Source: Cytidiella melzeri
Taxonomy: Eukaryota > Basidiomycota > Agaricomycetes > Polyporales > Irpicaceae
Length of the DNA: 48,003 nt
Assembly (NCBI GenBank): GCA_022592445.1
Contig: JABYQR010000331.1
Span: forward strand, 1-48,003
Reading direction: 5' to 3'
A program made the position numbers and the translations under genes. Shown piece by piece: positions 1 to 9,874 of the stretch. The notes under the pieces are model-generated. The model did no database searches. It was given only the letters and a program-made list of their open reading frames with translations, and was not told where the DNA came from. Numbering within the stretch: position 1 is the stretch's first letter; each line of letters begins with the position of its first letter.

Positions 1-1188
1 GGGGCTGGAGTAACAATAGAACAATAAGGGACCAGGGTAACTGTCAAGGACCTGAGTAACTGTCAAGGACCAGGGTACAGAGAACAATAGAGCTAGAACA
101 CTAGAACAATAGAACAATAGAACAATAGAATAGGAACAATAGAACAATAGAAACTGGGGGAATTCCTGGGGAATCTCTGGGGAATCCCTATCAATGGAAG
201 AGGAACAATAGAACAATAGCCTAGGTTGATCTGGAACTACTCCAGACTGAGTCTAGGGTTTGGGTCTGGACTATTGATAAATAAGGCAGGATGTCACGTG
301 ACCCGGGTTAGGGTTAGGTCTGGTAACACTCCTAGCCGGAAAATAAGCGCTCTAGATAGGCGCTTAAGGCTATAAACTTGTGACTGACACGGAGACAAGG
401 CTCGACATGACAGATAGGGACACGAAGTGGATATCGACGAGGAGGTGGTGGCAGGCGTGTAGCACAGTGCTCTCACCAGCTATCAGACTTTATACAAGTT
501 GTCTAGCCCAGTAAAGACCAAGTTAGTATTGATACTACTCGCTATGTAGTACAAGAGGGGTGTTGCTTACCTAGCCCAGTAAAGACCAAGAGGTCGAGAT
601 GGGGGCTAGGAGCGTACATGTAGCAGCTTATATAGACTTCAGGGACCTGCGCACAGACCATGTTGAGGGCAGGCTTTGCAAGAAGCCATGGGAACGAAGA
701 ACAAAAGAACTACCTAAAGGAGAACAATAGCTATTGTCTAGACCTTGCCAAGAACTCTACCCGTGAGAGAATCTATCTAAAAGGAGACCAACTATTGTAT
801 TCCATTCCCACACCTGTGAGAACATCCTTCCATAAAGAGAACAATAAGGAAAGAACAATAAGGAGCCCATGTGGACGGTATCTATGACGTCAAACCCTAG
901 CTATGGGCTGAGCCATGTGCTTGTAGCCATGTGGTCTTACTTAAGCTAAGTCACATGCTAGTGTGACGTAGTAGCAAGTAATGTGACCGTGTGGAGCGTC
1001 TAAGCCACGTGATACGTGCGCTTAATAGACGTGCAAAAGGAGTTTATGCATGAAAGGTTGCAACTGAGCTGCAGCCCGGAGTTTTACAGATAAAAACAAG
1101 AGGTAAATTGCGAAAATTAAGGGCTAGTCAGGCCATCCATGACAGTGACAATGTTGGAAAAATCCGGTCTGTTGGACTATCCATGTCA
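1..1188 (-). mobile_element. LTR of gypsy family A, split by a solo LTR B
   Basis: The window opens inside an LTR of family A; bases 1-384 and 1150-1188 are its two parts. It matches the LTRs at 18180-18965, 25266-26051, 5625-6262 and 37776-38469: AACAATAG-type repeats, TCACGTGACCCGGG followed by TTAGGGTTAGG, and the terminal CTATCCATGTCA. Its closest relative by eye is the 37776 copy. It lies inside the 3' part of a plus-strand family B element; the flank after its end begins CAAAC, the expected target duplication, whose partner is outside the window. In coding orientation the LTR runs on the minus strand. Whether it is solo or one end of a complete element cannot be seen. Confidence 0.9.
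385..1144 (-). mobile_element. Solo LTR of gypsy family B inserted in LTR A
   Basis: This 760-bp LTR begins TGACACGGAGAC and ends GGCCATCCATGACA, matching the LTRs of the complete element at 29594-37448. It is flanked by the perfect 5-bp duplication GTGAC (380-384 and 1145-1149), and the LTR A sequence resumes exactly on the other side. It carries the family TATA region (TTATATAGAC near 639-648) and the AGGTCGAGAT transcription-start motif on the opposite strand near 591-600. No internal region is present, so it is a solo LTR left by LTR-LTR recombination. Confidence 0.93.
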
Positions 1189-1370
1189 CAAACCCCGGAG
1201 CGCCGCGGGTCATCAAAGCTTCACTCTTTGCGGATCTCCGCTCACACTTTTGGGAATTCAATACCCAGACCGACCCTGCTTTCCTTTGCACAACCTATCT
1301 ATCTACATACAATATTAGCTGGGATGAAGGCAAACACATTGGTCTGGATAACTCAAGAACATCACACTGA
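1189..1370 (+). pseudogene. Integrase/chromodomain tail of a plus-strand family B element (fragment)
   Basis: Read on the plus strand this encodes the last about 60 residues of a family B polyprotein. It is nearly identical to the C-terminus of the complete element at 30516-30700, including the segments VIKASLFADL and SWDEGKHIGL, and ends with TGA at 1368-1370. Everything upstream is cut off by the LTR A that occupies the start of the window. The 3' untranslated tail, polypurine tract and 3' LTR follow in order, with a MITE inserted at 1416-2103. It is a remnant and makes no product alone. Confidence 0.85.
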
Positions 1371-1415
1371 CGGGTAACGTCGAGTCAACAACACCAGAAG
1401 GGGAGAAACTTCCTA

Positions 1416-2103
1416 CAGTGTAGGACCGGTCCTCTGCCCAACCCCGGTCCTCTGCCAAACCAATGTAGAGGTGCATTTGCGCACCAAAACCTGACAAAAT
1501 TTCATAGCACATTTCTGTACCAGTACTCTATATCTGGAAAAATGCTTGGACTGCTGACTACTTGAGGTGTTGCTGTAGAAATTGTCCAAGTGCATTGGTT
1601 GGCTGCGCTTAGTAGCAGTGAAAACTTGATGACGAGATACCGGCCTCGATGTCATACAAAAATACATATTCCTAGTTCTCACGAACAAGTCCATTATATA
1701 CTACTACATTGAGGTATTATTGGTTGGGAATGTGCTGCTCTGCGTTTACAATGAATTCAGCTCTTCAAAAGCTACAGCACAGTGTGATGCAGCGTGACAT
1801 CATAGTAGTGCTTGACCGATGCCAGGTTGTTGTCGTTTACCGTAGCGCTGGCTACTGTGACTGTTACAGCCCAAATAAGGCAAGTGTCATGCTGGGCAGA
1901 GGAATGGGTCTTGTGACACATCCTAGCCCTACCATCAATCCGCTCTACACATTCCGCACAGGCACATAGTCAATTGCAAAAATTTGAGTGGTATTTACAG
2001 TCTATTTCCAATCTTCTGAGCAAAAAGAATTGGCAGAAATGGTCGAGACAAGCGTTCTAGAGGTCAATTTCGAAACGCTGGGCAGAGGACCGGTCCTACA
2101 CTG
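1416..2103. mobile_element. Nonautonomous Tc1/mariner-type element (MITE), 688 bp
   Basis: The insert has perfect 25-bp terminal inverted repeats (1416-1440 and 2079-2103) beginning CAGTGTAGGACCGGTCC, and is flanked by TA on both sides (1414-1415 and 2104-2105). The empty site is seen in the homologous 3' tail of element B near 30470-30480, where the sequence reads straight through with a single TA. A TA duplication and a CAGT terminus are typical of Tc1/mariner elements. The sub-motif CCGGTCCTCTGCC is repeated just inside the left end (about 1425-1437 and 1444-1456). The interior (1441-2078) has only short frames with no recognisable transposase, so it needs a transposase from elsewhere. Confidence 0.9.
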
Positions 2104-2225
2104 TAGCATCCTTTTGACTAGACAATCGGGGCAATTCTGCTGAATCGCTGTAGACAGGTAGAACCCCTCTATCACCACAGCACAGTGATGCTTCGCGAGG
2201 ACGCTTGATTTTAGGAGGGGGGTAA
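2104..2225 (+). other. 3' untranslated tail and polypurine tract of the family B element
   Basis: This stretch matches the 3' tail of element B at 30351-30480 on the other strand. It ends in the purine run AGGAGGGGGG (2213-2222) and TAA immediately before the LTR, the standard position of the plus-strand primer in reverse transcription. The same run is at the equivalent place in the complete A and B elements. Confidence 0.85.
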
Positions 2226-2992
2226 TGTTGTGGATGGCCTGACTAGCCCTTATTTTTTGCATTTTACCTCTAGTTTATAGCTTAAAACCTAGCTTGAAAC
2301 CTAGCTTGAAACCCAGTTGCAACTTAGCTTGCAACCCTCTCTGCACACGTCTATTAAGCGCCCGTATCACGTGGCTTAGATGCTCCACATGGTCACATTA
2401 CTTGCTACTACGTCACACTGGCATGTGACTTAGCTTAAGTAAGACCACATGGCTACAACCACATGGCTCAGCCCATAGCTAGGGTTTGACGTCATAGATA
2501 GCACTCACATGGACTCCTTTTGTTCTTTCCCTATTTTTCTCTTCATGGAAGGATGTTCTCACAGGTGTGTGAATGGAATACAATAGTTGGTCTCCTTTTA
2601 GATAGATTCTCTCACGAGTAGAGTTCTTGGCAAGGTCTAGACAATAGCTATTGTTCTCCTTTAGGTAGTTCTTTTGTTCTTTGTTCACACAGCTTCTTGC
2701 AAAGCCTGCCCTCAACATGGTCTGTGCGCAGGTTCCTGAAGTCTATATAAGATGCTGCATGTACGCTCCTAGCCCCCCATCTTGACCTCTTGGTCTTTAC
2801 TGGGCTAGGTAAGCAACCCCCTCTTGTACTACATAGCTGGTAGTAACAATACTAACTTGGTCTTTACTGGGCTAGCAACTTGAACAAAGTCTGATAGCTG
2901 GTGAAAGCATTGTGCTCTACGCCTGCCACCACCTCCTCGTTGTTTTCCACTTCGTGTCCCTGATTGTCACGTTGAGCCCTGTCTCCGTGTCA
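2226..2992 (+). mobile_element. 3' LTR of a plus-strand family B element
   Basis: This 767-bp LTR in coding orientation runs from TGTTGTGGATGGCC to GTCTCCGTGTCA. It carries TATATAA at 2744-2750 and, about 30 bp on, ATCTTGACCT (2779-2788), the family's predicted mRNA start. Together with the fragment at 1189-2225 it shows that a family B element, coding strand plus, was inserted into the copia element whose sequence begins at 2993. The downstream flank starts GGAAG, the expected target duplication; the partner copy is outside the window. Confidence 0.9.
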
Positions 2993-4489
2993 GGAAGTTG
3001 TCAGAGCGTAGCTTCTGTAGTGTTTCCCAGTTGAGGTGACCACAGCATTGGTGTACAAGGTCAATGGGTGACGTGTGCGTGTGCGTGGAGGAGGCGACCG
3101 ACGAACAATATACACCAAGTCCCAACCAGTATTGACCGCCCTTGAGAGTACCTATGCCGTAGGTGGTATCATTCTTGTGTATCCGTGCTTTACCGCCAGT
3201 AAAAACGGTAGAGAATCCTTTGGAGTCAAGAAAGGAAATCGAAATGAGCTGGTAGGCGATTCCCGGGCAGTATAAGACGTTGTCAAACTGCACTGTGAGC
3301 TGCTTTCCATCAATGTGTACGTTTCCACGTATGCACCCAGACCCAAGCGTAGACATTGAAGTCTTTGAAGCATCAACCAATGTTGCGAACGACGGCGTAG
3401 CAAACAGCCTGTAGTCGTGGAAGTCGTTGAGGTTGTTGCTGATGTGTCTCGTGCAGCCTGAGTCGAGCGTCCAGGGTGTTTCACCCGGAGCATAAAACAA
3501 AGCGTCTGCATTTGCAAGTTGGCGGCTTCGGACGTGGAGTCCTCAGCAGGGACTACATGTACAGCAGCAGAACCGTTAGACAATGATGGTGACCCAGAAG
3601 ATTCCTTCTTCCCCTTGTCCTTTCCTCCTTTTCCCCCTTTTCTTGCATCCTTAATGGCAGCCTTCTTCTTACGACATTCGTCCTCTGTGTGACCCTTGTA
3701 CTTGCAGAACCCACACTGCTTCTTTGACTTGCCTGACGAGGACGGAGTTAAAGATTTGTTGAACTTGACCGCAGAGACTGAAGGCGATTCCTTTCGCTTA
3801 GCCCCGTCAATGAGGCGGAATCGGATGTTGTTGTATTTTAAGTCCTTTGGTGCAGTGACAGAGAGGATGGGCTCGACAATGTTGCCGAAGGAGTCAGGGA
3901 GTACCAAGAGAAGACCGAAGATCTTGAGCAGTTCCTTGTCGCCAAGGATGCCGGAGGCGTCAACTTCTTGCCAGAGGCGACCATGTTCTTCAAGCTGTTC
4001 AACGAGAGGGCGTGAGCCGTCGATTGTGTGAAGGAAGTACTGCTTGAACTTGAGGAACACAGAGAGAGTGGTCGAGGCGGAGTAGTTGGCCTTAAGCTTT
4101 GCGTAGATCTCAGCGGCAGAGTTGGTCTTGAGGTTGAAGAGATGGTGGGGAAAGCTGTCAACAGTTGCAAGGAGAACCAGAGTGATGTTGGTGTCGGCCT
4201 TGCACCAGTCGTCGTAGTCCATGTCGGTGGATGCGGGCATGACCAGAGAAGGATCAGCCATGCCAGACGCGGCCTGCGTCTTGAGGAACTGGATGAACAG
4301 CATGTTCCATTCCTTCCAGTAGTTGACACCAGTCAGCTTAGGCAGTGAGTCGAGTTTGATGAACGAGGAGTTGCTGGAAGTGTTCTTGACGAACAACAAA
4401 CCAGCGGCAGAGGGACCTGCAGAGCTGGGAGTGGACCCGGCAGGGCCAGATGATGCCAAACCACCTGTGGGAGGTGTAGTGCTCAACAT
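2993..4489 (-). pseudogene. Ty1/copia gag-protease-pre-integrase, truncated and frameshifted
   Basis: The minus-strand frame starts at the ATG at 4489. Residues about 40-230 resemble the Gag of fungal copia elements, with LDSLPKLTGVNYWKEW near the N-terminus, followed by one zinc knuckle CGFCKYKGHTEDEC (C-x2-C-x4-H-x4-C) near residue 263. About 40 codons later a one-base indel near 3500 shifts the frame. The shifted frame carries the copia protease core WTLDSGCTRHI with catalytic DSG, then the start of the pre-integrase zinc region (LVHQCCGHLNWETL). The element is cut at 2992 by the family B insertion; integrase and reverse transcriptase would lie to the left of the window. The class assignment is secure. 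The element cannot be expressed as one polyprotein here. Confidence 0.9.
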
Positions 4490-4607
4490 GTTGGTAGGAC
4501 ATTAAGGATGTGGATATGAAAACCTGGAGTCATGTGTCGACGTTGATCGGAGCAAAGCGCAGATGGGCGCGATAAGGTGAACGACGAGTGTGGATTAGAG
4601 TCAGGTG

Positions 4608-4616
4608 GGGCTCATA
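4608..4616 (-). promoter_or_regulatory. Candidate copia primer-binding site (initiator tRNA-Met anticodon arm)
   Basis: On the coding strand this reads TATGAGCCC, complementary to GGGCUCAUA of the eukaryotic initiator tRNA-Met anticodon arm. Drosophila copia primes reverse transcription from an internally cleaved initiator tRNA pairing through the same arm, so a nine-base match just downstream of the LTR in a copia element is suggestive. The exact LTR end is not fixed, so the spacing is uncertain. Confidence 0.45.
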
Positions 4617-4633
4617 TTCTAAAGACAGTTGAA

Positions 4634-5061
4634 TGTATTTAACACGTCTAGAGGCAGGGATGTGATGCGTAGTTGTAATCCCACTTGCCATCGTAAGAAC
4701 CTAAGACACACGAGCGAAGCGAGTTAATCCAGGTGCGAAATAGAAAGAGCTCGATTAGCATAATGACTGTACCTAAGACACACAAGCAAAGCGAGTTAAC
4801 TACAGGTACAGGCTGTGAGCATATTGCATATGTGAGGGACAACAAAGAATACTCACTCCAGGTGCGAAAGAGAAAGAGCACGATGGAGTGTCAGGAGCAA
4901 GGGTGAAGGTATATAAGACAGAGCCCTCAGGCAACCCAAAAAGAAAAATCTGTGATACAGATGTGTCCGCGTGAAGAAAGAACAATAGAGCAACCATACA
5001 CGGAAAACAAAAGAGAGTCCGGTAACTTCAAGTCCGTGAGCCGGAGCTGAAAACCATTACA
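4634..5061 (-). mobile_element. Probable 5' LTR of the copia element
   Basis: The region upstream of the copia gag has a coding-strand TATA box (CTTATATACC, around 4909-4918) and a plausible LTR start TGTAATGG reading from 5061. The host gene reading frame begins immediately beyond. The inner end is placed at the CA near 4634, upstream of the candidate primer-binding site. It contains a duplicated block (see 4697-4885). The partner LTR and target duplication lie outside the window, so the boundaries are inferred from the TG...CA rule, promoter position and flanking gene. Confidence 0.5.
4697..4885. repeat. Interrupted direct repeat inside the copia LTR
   Basis: CCTAAGACACACGAGCGAAG near 4698 recurs as CCTAAGACACACAAGCAAAG near 4772, and the companion block CCAGGTGCGAAATAGAAAGA near 4729 recurs as CCAGGTGCGAAAGAGAAAGA near 4858. 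The second copy has about 50 extra bases between the two blocks. Repeats of this kind are common in the U3 of LTRs as enhancer-like blocks; no function is shown. Confidence 0.75.
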
Positions 5062-6403
5062 AGGATAGGAATATCATGCGGAGGTCAAACTGGCAGATAC
5101 AGCCCACAAGTTTGTTTCTGTGTGGGCATACTGCGTTGAAGGCAAAGCTGTCACATACTCAGTCATACAGGCGCAGCCACCGGAAGAGTGGGATCTTGGC
5201 CACTGGGCAAAGGTAATGTGGTAATATAGGCGGCATGTATGATTGTGCTGATCTAAACTCTCAGACAGAGGTCAAAGAGGACATACGTGCTGCTGGACGA
5301 CAGACAACTCTTGGCCCTGTGCAGTTTCAGCAGTTCAATGCCAACATGGTTACCATATTGGATGAAGCAAAGAGCAAGGGTGGTCAGCGGCCTACAGTAC
5401 GTATACAAGACTTAATTCAAGAAATCTGCAACTCACTCAAAGATAGATCCATACTGGCAAGGTCGGTCATCCACAAAAACCAAAGACGGTTGCCCAGCAG
5501 AAGATACTGGCCAAGCGCGGCAAGACGAATTGCTATCCCAAGCCTCCCTCGGTAATCGAGAATGTCATCAGTGTTGAAACCAGCGGAGTACCTACAGAGT
5601 CCGGAAAGCGCACATCAAGAAGGCTGACATGGATAGTCCAACAGAGACCGGATTTTTCCAACAATGTCACAAGTTTACAGTCTTAGGCGCCTATCTAGAG
5701 CGCTTATTTTCCGGCTAGGAGTGTTACCGGACCTAACCCTAACCCGGGTCACGTGACATCCTGCCTTATTTATCAATAGTCCAGACCCAAACCCTAGACT
5801 CAATCTGGAGCGGTTCCAGATCAACCTAGGCTATTGTTCTATTGTTCAACTTCCATTGATAGGGATTCCCCAGGGATTCCCCCAGGTCTTATTGTTCTAT
5901 TGTTCTATTGTTCTAGCTCTATTGTTCTACGTACCCTGGTCCTTGACAGTTACTCAGGTCCTTGACAGTTACCCTGGTCCCTTATTGTTCTATTGTTACT
6001 CCAGCCCCACAGTTACTCCAGTCCCTAGTGTGGGAACTGGTGCACAGACCACCCAGACACAGTATATATAGTACCCCTTACCCTCCCTGGTTCTGCATCT
6101 TGACCTCTTCGTCATTTGCACTGCCAGTATCCGGCCTCAGTGCCTGCTTGCCTGCTCATCATCGACTTTGACCTCGTTGTCGTCGTTGGAGATCCACCCC
6201 CCTTCCTCTCTACTACACTCCCTTTTTAGGGTTATCAGCATAGCAGCAGTCGCTCCGCAACAAAGGCAGACCGCAGAGAAACGCAAGCCTGGTGAGCTGT
6301 CGTCTTCACTCTTGCATATCTGTACCCTTTACCTACGTAACACCAAACCACAGACTCAGAAAACCATGAATCCCCTCGCGGAAAGCGCCACCGCATTGTT
6401 TGA
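5062..6403 (+). pseudogene. Spliced host gene of unknown function, disrupted by copia and by a solo LTR A
   Basis: Four exon segments join in one frame: up to 5212, 5265-5396, 5447-6291 (with the LTR at 5625-6262 plus one TSD copy removed) and 6354-6403. The introns, 5213-5264, 5397-5446 and 6292-6353, are 50-62 bp with GT...AG ends; the first has CTGATCTAAAC as a branch-like site. The stop is TGA at 6401-6403. The predicted protein has a polar N-terminal part and a very basic C-terminus (GKRTSRR, AEKRKP, GKRHRIV) that could act as a nuclear localisation signal. I recognise no family. The 5' end is missing because the copia LTR abuts at 5061, and the LTR A insertion (643 bp with its duplication) breaks the frame, so the gene is probably dead. 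The absence of other lesions suggests recent loss. Confidence 0.7.
5625..6262 (+). mobile_element. Solo LTR of gypsy family A in the host gene
   Basis: This 638-bp LTR runs from TGACATGGATAGTCC to GCTCCGCAACA in coding orientation and is flanked by the perfect 5-bp duplication AAGGC (5620-5624 and 6263-6267). It is shorter than the 786-bp LTRs of the complete element A, mainly through fewer AACAATAG-type repeats. TATATATAG lies near 6063-6071 and CATCTTGACCTC near 6097-6108, the family's promoter and start motif. No internal sequence remains. Confidence 0.93.
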
Positions 6404-7249
6404 GTATACCATAACACATGTTGTGCGATTTGTGAAGTGGTAATGAGTCTGATTACCAATTTCTCTACCAATAGATGCTCTAATGTACATGCGTACGTTA
6501 TCTAATACATTTCCATCCTCATTACAATCATGTTCTGCCGCCATTATTGCTGCACCGTGGACTTCTCAATTAGCCTTCACTACCGCCCCCCAACCTCGAC
6601 ACCAACTTTGTTTAGGAACACCTGCTAGAGCTGCGCCTTGGTGTCCTTAGTGAGCTCCTGGAAGTGTAGAATGATGTGGAGACGTTACTGTTGATGTCCG
6701 CTTGCGTGGACCCCGGCGTGCGAGGTGCAACTATCGTCGCAGACACTTCCTGTAGAGTTTGTTGCGGGTGGTGAAGGGAGACCTGTTTCAGAGGTGCATG
6801 CGCACCTCCTGGGCCAGGTGACCCCGACGGACCTGTCAAGTAGGGGGCGGTGTGGAGAGGGAGATCAAGGATCCAATGTAGAGAGCCGGTAAAGGCCGCT
6901 GCTCACTCTGAACTGCAGGGGACATGCAAATGAGCGGTAAGTGACATTCAGCAATAACACATGAATGATAGCTTACACTGTTTACACTGTAATACATGAA
7001 CACCAAATGAGGAAGAATGATTGGAGTCGGAAGACCTGAACACCGTACAGTGTTGTCCGATTTGCTCGCATTGACAGGAATCGAACCTCTATGATTACAT
7101 TTAGAACTACACACCAAATGAACATATTGCCAGCTCACTCACCCATTGTCCTTGTGGGATATCCGTAAGCCAGTCAGCAATCCCTCCTTCACTATCCGCC
7201 TCTAGCGAGCATTGACCGGTGCCCGCTCACGGGTCCGCCAACTCAAGGC

Positions 7250-7293
7250 TTGCTTTTGCCCTGTGGGATGATTGCTTTTGCCCTGTGGGATGA
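7250..7293. repeat. 22-bp tandem duplication
   Basis: TTGCTTTTGCCCTGTGGGAT plus GA occurs twice head to tail (7250-7271 and 7272-7293) without visible differences. It is a simple recent duplication with no evident role. Confidence 0.85.
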
Positions 7294-8041
7294 GTGTTGC
7301 TGCAGCATTCCTGTACATGATATTCTGGGCTTCACCAAGCCACTCGTAGTAAATGCCGATTGAGGGCAATGAGGGCGAAGAGGTCGGCGTAAGTACGATC
7401 ATAGGCGCGCGCATATATTTTGCGAAAGTTGCGCGCTTTTATTTTTTGTACAAATTAACCAGCATATGCCCGTTGTTGAGGTACCATTTAGCGCTTGCAA
7501 GCGTGTGAATTTGAACTTAGAGAAACTGTGCATTGTCTATTGACAACAGCAAAATTGATTTGCACATTAAGGAGTACGCCCGTGAGCCAATCTTAGCTGT
7601 AGAATTTGGTAGACATATTTACATCAGTACATACTATAATATGTCATTCAAAGACAGATACATAAGTACAAAACAAAGATATGTTCATATAACTACCTGA
7701 AAACTGCTATAGGGCCTCCTCGACAACAGTATAGGTCTTGTGGTCAGTGAAGCAATGATGTTGCATGCCCGTGACAGTGGTAACTGGAACTGCAAGATGC
7801 AAGACCTCGTGGGCAACAACCTTCCAGCCCATGGTCTGTATAGCTGCCAGCTGGGTGGGCTTTGTTACTTGACGTTAATCTCCCACCCAATTGTCAGCAC
7901 TAATGAAACTCCGCTAGGCGCGGGCTGATGGCAGCACCCCGAGAGCTTGGCGCGGGGGACTTGGGTGAATTGTGACCTCATCAATAGCTAGTACACATAG
8001 GACTTGATCTTAGGCAACTACATGGGACAATGAATATGATT

Positions 8042-8089
8042 AAGAGGGTACATATTTTAGTATATAAGAGAGTACATATTTTGGTATAT
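8042..8089. repeat. 24-bp tandem duplication
   Basis: Two head-to-tail units (8042-8065 and 8066-8089) each contain GTACATATTTT followed by TATAT and differ at two positions. The unit includes a TATATAA-like motif on either strand, so it could act as a promoter element for a neighbour, but nothing shows this. Confidence 0.75.
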
Positions 8090-8317
8090 AAGACTGTTAC
8101 GTAGTGTACAAAACTCACTGAAATCTTCCAATTCCCCTTTACGAGGAAAGTTCTATTTATGCCTCTGTCAGGCTCTGTTTTTCTTTTGTTTGTACTGCTC
8201 ACACAATTGCATATGTATCATAGTGTATTGTGGTTACTTAGTATATGCAATTGATTGACGTCTGACACAACTGCTAATCAGGCCACGTTGTGATTGTTTA
8301 TTGTAGCTACGTCAGTC

Positions 8318-8836
8318 ATGATAAAGTCGGGGTTGTACAAAGACCAGTGGGATACTGTGAACCGTTGGGTTCGGCACAGAGACGGGACATTGTTGCGTGG
8401 CGGGATCAGTCTTACAACGGGTCTTGGCTGGAACATGGGCCTCACTGGGCACGAAGGGGCAAAAAAAAATATGATATTGGTACGTCGCGCGCGCGTTTTG
8501 TCATCGTTGCAGCGTTTGCTGACGTTTCACTCTAGGCAACTGTGCACGAGCTTGTGCACGCTGCACAGTTGGACCTCTCGCGCCCTTACCGCTGTGTCAG
8601 TGCTGAGGATTTAAGCAAGATCTTTGTGTTGGTAAGTCCGCATCCTTCTGTTCATCATTGTATGACCCTGACTCTATCTATAGGCTCGTTGCATTCACTC
8701 GTACCTTGAGCACCTCGAGGGCGATTGGGCAACAGCGGCCATTGTGAAGCAGTTCATGAGTAGTGCTCGTTGCTACGGCAAACAGATGCAATACTTTGGA
8801 CAGGCCGATGACAACTGCAATTTTAAAGTTATGTAG
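8318..8836 (+). CDS. Small three-exon gene, hypothetical protein of 136 residues
   Basis: Exons 8318-8479, 8536-8631 and 8684-8836 join in frame, all introns in phase 0. The introns are 56 and 52 bp with GTACGT/TAG and GTAAGT/TAG borders. The stop is TAG at 8834-8836. The start at 8318 is the first in-frame ATG after an in-frame TGA, but an acceptor-like TTGTAG just upstream (8301-8306) leaves room for earlier exons. The product is soluble, with a helical-looking middle (VHELVHAAQLDL) and the segment LEGDWATAAIVKQFMSSARC; no signal peptide or membrane segment is seen. I do not recognise the family. The unbroken frame through two canonical introns supports a real gene or a very recent remnant. 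Confidence 0.65.
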
Positions 8837-9349
8837 CGAAGTTGTCCGAGTCGTCCGTGTCCGCTACCCTATCTTTTCGCTGTTGTAGCAGTAGAAAATA
8901 TAATTAATATTTTGCCTGCTTTACTGCTGAATTTACACATAAGGTCTGACCGACTTTTAGGCCATATCCTGCAATAGCTACCTGTCTATATTCACAAGAT
9001 AATATGTTGAAGGAACCGGGTTAAATTATTGCTCGAAAAGCTGGTGAATTCACGCTTGTGTCTATCAGGTGAATCTGTTGGGCGAAAGGCGCAATCTATT
9101 GTGCAAACTTCTACTGTTGTTTTTGCGCGTCATTCGGGGGTCACAACTCGATTAACTGCTCAAAATCCTTTTTTGTTAGGGGCATTTTCACGCTTGTACG
9201 TCAAGCGAAAATACCCTGTGATGAACGACACAGTGACAATTGGAAGACATGCCACACATAGTATTGGCTCTGAGCAAGAATCACCAGTACTTTGGAAGCT
9301 AACTACAAATTCTCAACCCCTACATTCTTGGACAATGTAACTTTGTGGC
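8837..9349. other. Intergenic, nothing recognised
   Basis: AT-rich sequence between the small gene and the foldback-like repeat. A 103-codon open frame at 9029-9340 has no domain features and uses a non-ATG start; I do not consider it a gene. Confidence 0.5.
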
Positions 9350-9874
9350 TGCATCAGCAGTGAGTACTGTATCTGATTGCTCCACAAAGCTGTGCAACTG
9401 TTAGTTGCTCTCTAAGCAGAAGTTACAATCAGAACACAGCCTGTGGCAGTTCCAATGGGGGTGAGGCAGTTCAGATATCAACAGGAAATGATTGCATCGG
9501 CAGCAAGCACTGTATCAGATTGTTCCACAAAGTTTCACAGCCATTAGTTGCTCTTTAAGGAGGAGTTGCAATCAGAACACAGCCTGTTGCAGCTCCAGTG
9601 GGGCTGATGCAGTTCAGACATTAACAGGACGTGGTTGCATCACCATAGAGCACTGACTTTGACTCTTCCATACAGTTTTCAAACCACTAGTTGCTCTATA
9701 AGCAGGAGTTAAAATCAGAACCCAGCATGTGGCAGCTCCAATGAGGGTGAGGCAGTGCAGACATCAACAGGACACATGTAACATGTTGTAGCAATTGATC
9801 TAATGGGACACCCTCAAGCTCTTCATTTTTGAAGCAATTAGTTTTCTAGAATCAGCAGTAAACACTGCACAAGA

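Larger units (their letters stand above)
6404..8317. other. Intergenic, no supported gene
   Basis: I see no frame here with domain content or a coherent splice pattern; the short open frames on both strands look like chance. It contains two short tandem repeats (7250-7293 and 8042-8089). A sequence resembling a tRNA T-arm near 7079-7092 was examined and rejected. The stretch around 7740-7980 could hold distant 5' exons of the gene at 8318, but none can be fixed. Confidence 0.5.

Noticed and set aside
290..320. TTAGGGTTAGG as evidence for a telomere or subtelomere
   Set aside because: Only two units, and present at the same place in every LTR A copy, so it belongs to the LTR.
660..887. Repeated 75-90 codon frame (MLRAGF...ARS) seen in all LTR B copies
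   Set aside because: It lies inside the LTR around and after the promoter and recurs only because the LTR recurs; no coding signature beyond repetition.
5860..6171. Proline/leucine-rich frames across the solo LTR A as secreted proteins
   Set aside because: They are translations of the AACAATAG and CCTGGTCC repeats of the LTR, seen in every copy.
6612..7138. Minus-strand frames as a host gene
   Set aside because: Short, low-complexity or irregular, with no splice pattern linking them.
7060..7145. tRNA-like T-arm (AGGTTCGATTCCTG on the minus strand)
   Set aside because: No matching acceptor stem, no anticodon stem-loop that pairs, and the A-box region does not fit; the T stem itself has a mismatch.
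9029..9340. 103-codon frame as a gene
   Set aside because: Non-ATG start, no domain features, no splice context.
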